A stretch of DNA of 64,000 bases from Calliopsis andreniformis (taxonomy: Eukaryota > Arthropoda > Insecta > Hymenoptera > Andrenidae), in assembly GCF_051401765.1 (NCBI RefSeq), contig NC_135071.1:10952961-11016960 (forward strand). Reading direction: 5' to 3'. Under the pieces are notes generated by a model that did not search any database, was not told the DNA's origin, and saw only the letters and a list, made by a program, of their open reading frames with translations. This document shows, piece by piece, positions 39,693 to 51,100 of this stretch (positions within the stretch are counted from its first letter, which is position 1; the number at the start of each line of letters is the position of its first letter). A program made the translations under genes and the position numbers.

Positions 39693-39698
39693 TTTATT
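39693..39698 (-). terminator. Polyadenylation signal AATAAA
   Basis: AATAAA on the minus strand, 18-23 bases downstream of the TAG that closes the minus-strand frame at 39716. AATAAA is common by chance in AT-rich DNA, so the support comes only from its spacing. Confidence 0.4.
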
Positions 39699-39715
39699 CT
39701 GATTCAGTTATAATA

Positions 39716-40040
39716 CTACAGACAATCGTCCTTACCAGGGATCATGATGGGTAAACCCAAACTCATTGATTCATCGAGGATTAATATTCCATCGAAATTT
39801 TCTATGTAACACAATGCCAGCAAATATCGATATAGTGTTTCCTGGATTATCCTCTGTTCCTCGAATTGCATCAACCTCTCTAAGCAATCGCTTCTGCCAG
39901 GCGTTAATTTCGCAAGGGACGTCTCGCGGTGGTTAAAAACATTCTCGAAAAATTGTCGTCGTCGCAGTTCTACGTTGGTCCAGTTACGAAACAAATATAA
40001 ATGCGCCACGATTAATGCAATTTCTCGCGGGGGCAATTGG
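39716..40040 (-). CDS. Downstream coding exon of the same unidentified protein, probably terminal
   Basis: About 107 codons remain in frame after a proposed acceptor CCCAG|C (AG at 40041-40042). Using it, the intron from 40121 to 40041 is 81 bases and the phase matches the upstream exon exactly, the joined codon being Gly. The frame continues to TAG at 39716-39718. An AATAAA lies at 39693-39698 on the same strand, about 20 bases past the stop, which supports a terminal exon. The peptide begins QLPPRE, then has a hydrophobic helix, an Arg-rich segment and a run of amphipathic helices, and ends in Leu. A strong donor-like CCTG|GTAAGG at 39736/39735 offers the alternative that this is an internal exon ending in phase 1. 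A second possible acceptor at 40060-40061 (ctactag) does not keep frame with the upstream exon. No domain is recognised. A decayed gene cannot be excluded, but the frame has no lesion other than the proposed intron. Confidence 0.45.
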
Positions 40041-40121
40041 CTGGGTTCGTGGTACGAAACTAGTAGATTGAAGGCGAAGCAGCGACGCGTCAAGGCGCGA
40101 GACGGTACATGATGATACTAC

Positions 40122-40373
40122 CCTCTGAGGATCCAACTGAAACGACTGTGCTGTTTCTGTGTTGACGATGCAGAGAAGTTCGCGGTTTCGCGGGCAGAGA
40201 GCCACGATAACCAAGGGGGCAGTCCTGCATTATTATTTCCCAACGACATGAATATGCGAGAGGGCTGTGACTGCTTGAGATGCAAGAATTTTTGTACACT
40301 CGCTGCGTCCAGTGTCCGGCATTCAAATAGGATGAGAAGGAAGCTGATGGCATCGTTGTCGCGGTTCTCTATT
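40122..40373 (-). CDS. Upstream coding exon of an unidentified protein
   Basis: On the minus strand, an 84-codon frame without stops follows a good acceptor (ttttatcgccgcag, AG at 40374-40375, with a branch-like CTAAC about 45 bases upstream). It runs to AGAGG|GTAGTA at 40122. The intron entering it is phase 2, and the donor also leaves two bases. The frame hits TAG immediately after the donor, as expected if splicing occurs there. The composition looks like a globular protein: charged and amphipathic residues in the first third, a short Leu/Ile/Phe-rich helix (about residues 9-17), then a Gln/Ser-rich section and a Trp-containing LPPWLSW motif. The only in-frame ATG is internal (codon 42), so the true start must be in an exon further right, which I could not find. 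The frame also stays open a few codons upstream of the acceptor, so the exon edge is not certain. I recognise no family. Confidence 0.45.
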
Positions 40374-42249
40374 CTGCGGCGATAAAATGGTCTTTTGTGT
40401 TATTGACCGTTAGCTGGTATAGTGGAGTCATAGGGTGTGTTAACGTTGTACTAAATCAGTATTTTATGTGATATCGCACATGTACTTTAAGTGTGATATG
40501 ACTCAAAGGACGCGATTTTTGTGTTATAGCCTTGAAGCGGTTTAGTAAATCCACCTGTATTTATCATAAAAATTTTATTAACTGAACCTCTAAAGCTGAG
40601 AGTCTATTATACAAATTCCTGAAATAAGTAATTACAAAGTATTTAAAGCAATGGGGGGACAGTCATTATTGCAAGTAAGGAGTAACTTTCTTTGTCTTCT
40701 CTTTTTAATTTTTTATCAAATTTCATTCATTTTCGTTAGAGTCTATTTCCATCCGATGAATGTAATGAAAATAATCATTACGATCGTGGAAGACGTTATA
40801 AGTAAATCGAGAATTTAATTAAAATACTGTCTTAATGCGACTACTCAGCCAAGAAATGAGGCGCAAGAGAAATTCTGCATAAGGTTCGAGTTGCATCTTT
40901 CGTTTACTTTGTTCATTATACTAATAGTCTACATGGTACGGGTTTTCATTATTATCGGAGCACGTGCGCGACTTTTACGACTCTCTTTTCACAAAAGAAG
41001 CTGGATATTTAGGACATCACATATTCAAGCTTTTCTTAGTAGTATAAGAACTTCAGACTCTAAGTTGTTGATATATAGAATTTTCAAAATTATGACTTTA
41101 ATTCGTATGAAATAGATTCGTTTATACAGCATGTGTTGAGGTAACAATTTTGGAAAGCTATCCAATTTGAAAAATTGAGAAATGCAATATTTATATAAAA
41201 TATAATATTTAATATTTTATTTTATTATCTGTAAATGATAACTAACTTTTACAAATTTTGATCTATAGTGAAATTTTATAGAATTGAAGGTCTCAAAGTT
41301 TCAACATTTAATATTTGTATTTTAAATAATGGAAAATCTACAGATATGGAAGTTTGAAAATTTAAGCTCGTTCATTCTATATTCTGAATGCAACTACATT
41401 TTACATTAATTTTTTTTTATACAGACACTTTATGAATTACGTTCACGTCCTCCAAACGATTCGATTTGAAGCTTCAAATATTCTGGTTCTCTTTAAAAAT
41501 ATTCCTCCCTGTCCTGTGTCAACGTCATATATAATTAGTCTGTGCAACGGGAGTTCTTAACGCGGTATTTTCTATCAGCTCCTCAATCAATTTCCGAGAA
41601 CACTTTTCGCGCCGTCTATTCAATCTCTTCCCTCCTTTCACTAAGACTCCATCTCATCAATTCCGAACGCCGACGTCACAAAGCAACACGACCAAATTAG
41701 ATCAATATCTCTTCATAGAGAACGCGCAAGTATTAAAAGACAAACAGAGCGACTGAAAGCTCATGGGTTCGTTACATAATCCTTTTTATTCGTTTATGGT
41801 CGTGATCGAGGACCGTCTGCATGGAACTCAATATTTACCCTCGTCATATTTGAAACCCGATGCTAATAAGCTGAAATATGTTTCATGCAAAAAAATAGAC
41901 TTAAGTATCGTTAAAAATAATTTGAAAGTAAATAGTTACAGATATTGACTCAATTTCGTATGACTTTTCTTCAGCTTATTTATCATTTATACATTTTATA
42001 GCATCGTTTACATTCGATTGAGTTTAGTTGAGGGTTTATTTTTAATATTTAGAAAAATTATTAAAATTTGAATTTCGAAAATTTAATAATTAACTAATGA
42101 ATTATTATCGCTTCTCGGGAAAATGACTTTTTTACAGAATTGTAGATTTCATACCTTTTAGAACGATTCAGTAAAGCATCATGTAATTACTCTAAGAGCT
42201 TTATTAAAAAAAGCATCTGTTCAATTTATTTAGTTCTGTGAGTAGAGAA

Positions 42250-42352
42250 CTCAAAAAAAATTTGATCGAAGTCTCTACAATGGTTCGGGGAGGAAATGGG
42301 TCATAAAGTTCGACGATTTTCCATATGGATAGAGCTCAGTTGCAGGTCCCCT
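42250..42352 (+). repeat. Dispersed repeat fragment, copy 2
   Basis: Counterpart of 8196-8296, with gattttccatatggatagag followed by a ggtcccct block matching ggccctcct in copy 1. Confidence 0.45.
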
Positions 42353-42439
42353 TGAAACAAAAAGTTCTTTCAACCCTTATCGGACTAATTGGTCATTCAG
42401 AACTCGAATAATAGGATTCAGGGATGTAACTCAGAAATT

Positions 42440-42680
42440 TGAATAGATAGATACATACAATGACTAAAAGATTCGAGAATTTGAAAATTCAAGATTGCTA
42501 TATTTGAAAAATCGACGATTCCTGTTTTAAATGGTTAAAAAATTGAAGGTTTGGCAACTTGAATACTTATCATATTTCGGATATTTCAAACTTCAGAATT
42601 TGAATATTTAAAAATTGAAAATTTATTTCTCAAATATTCAAAAATCTGAAAATTTCAAAATTTAATTTTGTTCATATTAG
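42440..42680. repeat. Degenerate AATTTGAA-type tract
   Basis: Many imperfect copies of aatttgaa, attcaaa and aaattg in both orientations, without a fixed period. Low-complexity sequence similar to that at 47905-48160. Confidence 0.6.
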
Positions 42681-45494
42681 AAAAATACTGAAATCCTTGA
42701 GTAATTTCATGACCTACACCTCACTGGTACACTAAGGAATAAAATTCACTGTCACAGAACTCACAATCAGTTCTTCGTTTAGCCTATAGACGCAAGTTTC
42801 GACTTAGAAACCGCGACAGCCCCCAGGGGAAGTCTCGATACTATTCAACGCCTACCGAGCCAAAGGCGTCGCGCGGCGAAATTGTCGCTGGAACATAATT
42901 AAACAGCCTACGAACAAGCCCAACCGCGAGAGCCACTCGTCTCTCGAATTTAATTAAAAGCTTCACGCTCGAGCTAGGCCAGTTGCTCAAAGAAGCTCGC
43001 TGCGCGACCAAGCGGCGGGATTCAATTGTGCCATCCGCCAGCTCGGCCCATTATGATAACTGCGTGCACGGGCAGCGTCCCAATTATGTGATACACGTGT
43101 GCAACAGAAGTACAAAGCTGCGAGCGAGTTTAGAATCCCCAGATGATTTCCACGCATTTGATCAGTCTCCTTTTGTGGAAACGCCCAGCATGATCCCGTT
43201 TTCTTCATCAGCAAAGGAACCAGATGGTGCGCCAGTCGGCGGATGTTTTAATGAAATTCGATTGATTGCACCTGAAAGCATTGTTGTTAGCGCTTCAGGC
43301 TACTCTACTTTGTGCCCTATCGACGTTCTTTGAAGATATATTTTCTGGCTTCCGTTTCTGAACAGCATGGACGAGGTGGATTTAACCATTTCCGATTATA
43401 GGTATTGCATAGATCGGTGGTGCTTTAATGTTGTTTGATGCGGTATTACGATAGAATCGAGGGGTTACAAATTAATTCCTTAGAAGGTAGAATTTACTGT
43501 TGGAATGCTGATAACTGCAGCTTGTTTGGTGAATAATGTTGGGTAACTTCGTTTGCTTTTTGTTAGTTGTATTGAGTTTCTTTGTGAAAAGTTCGATAAT
43601 GGTATTTAACTCATTGACTATTGGCAACTAGTTAACTGGTTCAAATGCTTTTGTCTTGTACATCTAGACTGGCATAATAGTGAGGGCAAGTAAACTAATC
43701 CTTGGGGTATTACTGTTAGACATCGTTGATGTAGTCCGGAAATTAGTTTACATGTCTACGTTTAAATGAAACGAAAATAATAGAAATAGTGCAATTAATA
43801 TGTGGATATGTAGATAAACCATAAATTCCCTAGTAGTAGTAAATGTGTTAGTGACTTATTTGATGAGAATGCTAATTGTGTGAAGACGTGAAGTTAAATG
43901 ACAGTAATTTGAAATGAAAACATTCTATAAATTTTAGTGATTTAACTTTAACCCACACATGCTAGATCATTTTAATTTTCATACAATTACGTTAATTTTC
44001 TGATACGCAAACTTATCTCTATTTTAAGATTTAGATACTAAATTTTTGAATAAGTTTTAGTAATTTTAGAGTTATTCAACTTGAACTTTTTTCCATAAAA
44101 TTCATTGAATAGGATAGTATAGTACGTATGTTGTTTTTAATTTTTATTCACTACTTACGAGAGGCAGTTGATTATTTCCTTTAATTGTTCAGTTTGACAT
44201 AACGAATTATTGCTCGTCTTTATGATCTGAATACTGACAAGAAATGTTCACTTAAGTGTCTTAACTCCCAAGTTACTAGCTAGGAAGGACTACTATCCAA
44301 ATTTCCAAGAGTGACAGTTCACTAACACCCTTACATGTGATAAGGGATCGTCTACCCTCCTTGCATTTATGACAGTAGCAGCACTTGGGGATTTTCTGGC
44401 GTTCTAGGTGGACAGTTACTGTCTATCACTTCATTATATCCTCTCTTGTTTCGAATCGATATGTATTTATGGGAGAACTTAGTGTTCTATACTCAAGAAT
44501 TATTATTAATTAACGAGAAACTTATTTTCAAATTTTAATGCAATAAGAAGGTAACTTTAATAGTCTCGATATATGTAAATAAAAGAATTACAGAACTTTT
44601 TCAGCCATTCTATACTGAATGAATTTCACACTCGCAAAGCTATCACTCAAAGTGAGAGTACAATTAATTTCTACAGAGTTTGAAACATCTCAGTAATTGT
44701 ATAACTGTTTAATCAAATTTCTCATGCATGATACGACGTGTGAGGTGAGATATTGCATTATCTCCTCTTAATTGTTCCTCTACTCATTACAAACTTCTCA
44801 TAACTAAAACAGTAACAATGTTCAAACACTATCTATTTCTAGAATTTCTCTAAAATACGATTAGCCAAATGATCTCACTGAATTTCAAACACAGAAAAAA
44901 TCCTATTCGAGAAGTTCAAGAGGCTATACATCGTTGTCTGAAAAAAGTTTTCCTGAGGGTTAATCTTTACGAATGAAACACCCTCTTCAAGTAGATTATT
45001 CAGCTCTAGGAGCACTATAGGTCACAGTTCACTGCAGCCACGTTAGCGTGTCTGGTTCTACGTGAATCGTTCTCAGTCAGAAAGTTTCACGATTGTTGCA
45101 ATAACAAGCTCATCAAAACGATCGTGACGTACGATTCGGATGGTTGGCTTGAAGGCCGATTACGCGAGCAGCCAGAACACTGACAGGCCATTGTCGTTGC
45201 TAGTTACCTGGAACGTTGTTACCTCGAGTTCGAGTTCTGTTCACGTCAATGCTACGAAGACGCTCAGGAAACTAGCGAAACGCGATTCTCAGCCTGTTAT
45301 TGTGCAACTTAAAGCGAGATAATCGTTCGAACCGCTGTAATGACTGAAACCTTCCTTATCGCTCCTGACGATATTCGTGTACCAATTGTCAGAATGTTGC
45401 GTGTGTAGCGCCAGCGTCATTGGTTTAAGGGAGTAGTACTATCATTTCTGAGTAGAGAAAAGGCATTCTTTAAAAATTTCTTACAAGAAAGGTA

Positions 45495-45742
45495 CAGTCA
45501 TGGCCAATAAAATTGGAACATTCACTGAGCACACTATTTACTGAGAAATAAATACAAAGCTACTATTAAAGTAATTACAAATGTGACACCTAAATATATC
45601 TAAATTGTTATACAAATTAAAATTTCACTTAAAAAGAGAAATCAGATTAATGACAAATAACACTGACGATTACTTCTCATGTAACATTTGAATCAAAGAT
45701 ATGGGCATTTGTAAGGTGGTGCAAGTTCAATGACCACTACTG
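45495..45742. mobile_element. Tc1-like transposon remnant
   Basis: The left end CAGTCATGGCCAATAAAATT follows a TA at 45493-45494 and continues ggaaca. The right end read inverted is CAGTAGTGGTCATTGAACTT followed by gcacca. Both follow the familiar Tc1-like terminal pattern (CAGTnnTGGcCA...TTGGnACA), with about two thirds of positions in common. The right flank is TG rather than TA, probably a mutated duplication. The 248-base interior is AT-rich and non-coding. Confidence 0.6.
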
Positions 45743-46722
45743 TGCATATAAGCATGACCAAGTTGAGGTCTTAATTCAGATTTCTCTAATGCTTATTATA
45801 TTTTAATATTTCTTCCTTTCCGAAGGATACGAATATTTAAAGAAAGAAATATTCAACAAACGATACCAGTTCTGTCTTGTATTCTGGAATTCATTCAGGC
45901 GATGAAAACGTATGGTAGAGCAAGAAGTATGCACGACGAGGAAATCGTTTCTGTTCTACAGGACACGTAACTTTCGTGATCCCGTCTGTAAAGGAAAGTA
46001 CGCCGCGTATTTTTCTGCGGGTGTTGCGAAACCTTCGGCTCGGAAACAGTTCGAGATGTATGCCGTGGAACTGTGGAACAGAGGGAATTTTGTTCCGTGC
46101 GGGGAAAGTTTGAGCGCCGCGGAAACTCCATCTAACAGAATCGTCAAGGATTTCATGGTTGAAAAAGTTCTGATTAATTGTATTCGAATGGACGTACGTT
46201 AATCTTTCTCTGCGTTGTCCACTTCAGTTTCCTGAGGGGGTCATTCTTTCGACCGCTGCGCTGCTAGGTGATTCAGTAGAACAGATCAACGATAATGTCA
46301 CTAATGCAATGTAAACTGCGTAGTCATTCGAATATTTCCACAAGTTATATAAAGTATTTTTTGAATTAGAGAAGAAAGAGAGCTTCTGTGAAAGAATTTC
46401 ATTGATTAATTTTTTCGTTATTAAATTTTTCAGTTAAAAAATTTGTTGAAAGTTTGCTAATTTTTTTTTCTTGGTTAAGCATTTTGTGAAGGATATTGAT
46501 TTATTGAGATGAGAACATTTAATTGTCCCCTTAAATATTTGAAAAATTACTTGGTTGAAATTTATGATGGAGGATCAAAGAGGAGTTGTCAATCTATGGC
46601 ATGTGTATCTCGAAATATTGATTTTTTACTAGAAGGAACTTTATAAGTATGTTATATGGTAAATATATGGTAAAAGGACTTATGTCGCATGTTCAAAAAA
46701 TTTATGTTGAAGCCTTAACTGA

Positions 46723-46809
46723 GATCTAGAATATAGAATTTATTCTATATTTTAGAATCTAGAATGTAGAATATAGAATTTATCTTCTTGAAAACAAGTG
46801 TTCAAGAAG
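46723..46809. repeat. TAGAATA-type repeat followed by a 9-bp hairpin
   Basis: atctagaatatagaattt, its inverse ttctatattttagaatctag and agaatgtagaatatagaatt follow one another to about 46783. Next, CTTCTTGAA (46784-46792) pairs perfectly with TTCAAGAAG (46801-46809). Confidence 0.65.
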
Positions 46810-47904
46810 ACAGAAGTCCATAAAATAGTATTATAGAATTTAAACATTGTCATCTAGAAAACCAAAGCATGTGGCTTAGGTCTAAATCTGTCATGTTATG
46901 CAGAGTTTCTTGTAAAAGTCTCTCAACTCTGAGTGATCCAAAGTAAAATAATTCTCTTCTCCATTGACCTCGTAGTTAAGCACCTTAACTATTAAATAGT
47001 ATGAATAGCCATATTCGCATTAATTAATCTTCACTTTCGTTCGAATTCCTCCTTCGTTTAATCACGCTGCATGAAACAAATTCACTGCAAAATTTTCTAC
47101 AAGGTAAAGTTCATTGTTTCTGATTAACATTAATATCCGACAATTACCTATCTGTTCGATTCAATTTTCGTTATGTTATAATTTAATCGAAAAAAGAGCA
47201 TAGAATGTGCGGAAAACGATATACCCGGAGGAAAATGCTTCTTCGCCAATTACTGGGACGTCGCTTCTGTTAGATCCACCTAATCTGAAATTGGCGCGAA
47301 GCCCGTGACGTTTTTTTCCACGCCACTCTACGGACGTTTATTATTCGACTATAATTTATTATGCAAACACATGCTATGCCGAGTACAGATAACTTCGTTT
47401 ATGAGCTGCAGTTTGTTAAATGCTTTTCACAAAAGCCGCGAACAGAGGATGGCGAGACTGCGTTTCAGCGCGAGTCATGGTGTGTCTGATTTTTTGCGAA
47501 AATCCTCTGAGCATTGAGACTTTCTTCTATGATAGTAGCTATTCTAATGTCATTATTCTAGCCGTGAAAATAAGCGCTCGAAGGTGAATTTTTTATTTTT
47601 TGCGGCGCATTTATTGTTTAATTCTATCTTTTATGTTAGAGAGGAAAAAGAACTAATTTAATTATAGGTGTTGGAAAATTTAATGTAAAAATTTGACAAC
47701 ACTTCTGAGCATTCATTGTCCTGTATTTTAATTGTTTTTTATATATCTATTATGGAAGTGAAGAATGCAGATGATCTTCAAGTGGAAACGGGTTAAAATA
47801 ATTTCAAGCCTAGATTATTAGATGTTAATGTTCATTCTTTGATTTTAACATTTATTATTTAACACTAGGTTTGTATATCATATGAAAAGAGCTTCCTATA
47901 ATTA

Positions 47905-48160
47905 ATAATTTAAAAATCCCAATATTTAAAATTTTGTACATTTAGGAATTGAAATCCTTATTCGTACTCTAAAATGTTTGAAAATTTGAATGTTTAATTT
48001 GGAATACTTAGAAATTTGAACATATAAATGTGAAAATACTTATTTAAAAATTTGAATAGTTGAATATTTTATAATCCAAAAATTTAAATATTTACGAGTT
48101 AGCATATTTATAAATAAAAATACATACTTAATTAAATACTTAAATATTTGAAAATTGGGA
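47905..48160. repeat. Degenerate AATTTGAA-type tract
   Basis: Imperfect repeats of aaaatttgaa, atatttaaa and related words in a run of about 250 bases. No coding potential. Confidence 0.6.
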
Positions 48161-51100
48161 ACTTTCGCAGACGCATAAGAAAATGAGTGTTGTACATGTG
48201 AAGCTCTCTATTTTAAAAATATGAGTACTACTATATTTCAAAATTTTTCAAAGAAAATATTGGTTACAAGAAGATATAGAAGGTAACACCCGTTTACGAA
48301 ATACAGACATTTGAATAACATGCTTGAGCATCTACACGTCTGTAAGGAGACACGCTATGTGCGCATAAAACGCGAAACATTCGCAAAAGATTTTGCAGAC
48401 ACGATAAGAAAGAGAGTTGACTTATTGCATAAAGAATGCATAATTCCATCCAAAGGTGAAATTGCGTGCTGGACTTGCGCTCTAACGCTCGAAAAGAAAC
48501 CGTACTATGGATTATGCAAGACAGTCGTTGGGCTATTCAGCCTCTTCCGATACCAATTTTTCTATCCCCGCGCAGGAAAGAGTTATAGCTCGACCTAGTT
48601 TGCGGAATTATGCGAGATCTCTGGTAATTTTTCAGAATCACTGAACGTGTTCTTAGATGCGAGAGATTCAAAGAGCTTCGCGTTTAATTACCGAAAACCA
48701 GCAAAGTTAATACATGTTTCATTGAAAATCTCTGCAATATCCTCATTTCAATAATTTGTTTAAATACTGGAAAGTAATTGTTATATAATTTTTAATATTT
48801 GTGATTTGATATAAAATTGTGTTGAGCAATCTCTGTCGTTGAGAAAGGTTTTCTCATGGACTTGTTACATGTGACTAAAACATATGACATTTTATACCCA
48901 AGTGAGTCTAGTTTTAAAAATAAATTATTAGTTTAATTTTTCAGTACTAAAATGTGTCACGGCGATTTCTACGTTGCATTTGCCATTGTTTTATACATAT
49001 TAAAACTTTGACTGCTAAGTTAATAGTAACAAAAGAATGAGTTTGTCAGCAAGTTCATAATTTTGACACTTTTAGATTTTGATTTACTAGCTTTGGTAGA
49101 AAAATGTTACGTCAGAGAAGAAAATACTTGCATTTGCTTAGCAACCTTGGAATTATTAACAGACAATTTATGATAACACAGAAAATTCACAACTTCTCAA
49201 TGTCTTCTTAAGTTATTCATAGATATTTTCCGTAATAACTATTAAAAGTTGAATTAGTAGAAATACTATGACTCCATGCTAGCTGAGGGCTCAGTCTTTA
49301 CATTATTAACAAACATTTGAAGCCTCTTTTTCCCAAAAACAAAACTCTTAAACAATTATTCTAATCTAAACTATTCTAAACCATACTCTCAGTTTTGTAA
49401 AAACTTTCTGTTAGCAGATTCATACAATGTTTCAGAAGGTATTACAATTTTTCAAAAAATTTGGTATCTGCGTGGATAGTTTTATTGTACCCAATATTTA
49501 GAAACGATATCCACGCGACTGTAAGGGTTTAAATCTAAGATCCTACGGTTTCAGCTACTAGTATCGCTTACTTTCGCGAACAAAGTGGGGCAGGATATGT
49601 TCCATACATTATACAACCGTTCTCAGTCATGGCGTGATTGCTCGATAGTCGAAACTTCCTCAGTCTCCTACCCGTCGCCATCACCGAAAGCCACCTCAGG
49701 CCACATCTCGACAGGTTTGCATAATTTATTCTAGTGACGTATATGCACGCGTTATGCCACGACTGGAATTAACGGCTTCTGTTTACCGCGAACAAATTGA
49801 TGCAATTATCGGCGTGGCCAAATGAATCGCAGTCGCGAATAGAACTTGGTGCCTCTGGTTGTAACCACCCACGCACTTAAATCTCTTCTGGACTCTTTGC
49901 CCTCGTTTCGTCTAGATGAATGATCGAGTGAAACTTCGCCTGACATGTCTTTGACGATAGTCGACCTATCTTTTAGATTCTTTGCTGTTCCATCCTTTCT
50001 TTTTACTTCAGCCCTCGTAATAATAAACTTATTCTTTGCGTTATCACTATTATTATTATTTTCTTTAAATATTCTGCTAATTGAATTTACATTTTTTGGT
50101 TAAAGTATTGCGAGAACAATTTTTCTAATAGCGGCTTATGTGCATTTAGCAGTCATTTTTTATTTTTGTTGAAGATTATGGTATTGTTTATTAATAAACA
50201 GCTTTTGTGGTGACTTTATGGTGTGAGTTGCTTATAAAATTAAAGTTTTTTTCTTTTGAGAGAAATTTGTGGATTAAATTGATATTTAAAGTACAGGAAT
50301 ATTAAATATTTGGGCTAATATTTATTTTTTATTGAACTATTAGTGTTTATGAGATATAGAAAATCGCGTTGGGTATATACTTTTTGTTATTCCTAGTTTA
50401 TTTAACTGTAATTTAACTTGAATATAATATCATCCTTAAAGTATGTATAACGAATCATTCAAGTATAGCTGAAAATGACATTGAATTTGAGTAATATTAT
50501 AAACTTATAATAGTTTACCGCGCAATGACTTCATTTTGTGTCACGTGTTATCTTATTAGTTCTAAGTACTCTGAGATCAGAACCCTCTTTGAATCTAATA
50601 GCACTGCATTATGAACACCTCGCAAGCTCAAGTCTCTCTTAATATAATTTACATAATTTTACATAATGCAGTGGAGGCATATATACGTATGTTCAAGTTT
50701 TACTTCAATTTGCATCAAGGTTCTCAAAGATGTAATTCCATCAGATTTCGACAAGTAATTGATTCCACTAGCAAAGTATTAAAAGTACCTTCGGAATTAG
50801 AAATGATTTCCCATCCTTGGCTCTTCAGAATTTTTATATTAATAGATTCCCTACTTTAAGTTTCCTTGATAGTAATTATTGGATCATGTTTCTCACAAAC
50901 ATTTTCTCAGAAATTTTTAATTTACAATTCTTGCGAGCTGTTTTTGTAGCTATTGGCCGAAGTTTCTATCTTGTGTGATAATATAGAAAATATAGAAGAA
51001 GATATTAAGGGACGTAGATCGATCCTTCTTAGAAAAGAGGATTAATGTATGGAAAGTTTGTCTTATGTACGCTAATTTAGAAACTTTCTTCGTAGTTCAA

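Larger units (their letters stand above)
40374..45492. other. No further exon seen
   Basis: Upstream exons of the minus-strand gene should lie in this direction, but none could be identified. GC-rich patches occur at about 41500-41750, 42780-43370 and 45000-45440. Confidence 0.45.

Noticed and set aside
42108..42122. atcgcttctcgg, identical to the start of U2 snRNA
   Set aside because: The similarity ends after 12 bases; nothing of the branch-site recognition region or Sm site follows.
42983..43333. 116-codon open frame (+)
   Set aside because: It begins at TTG in a GC-rich patch; the opposite strand is open as well, and there is no domain or polyadenylation context.
48311..48598. 95-codon open frame (+)
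   Set aside because: TTG start with AT-rich flanks; the charged, Cys-containing translation matches no family I know and no exon signals were found.
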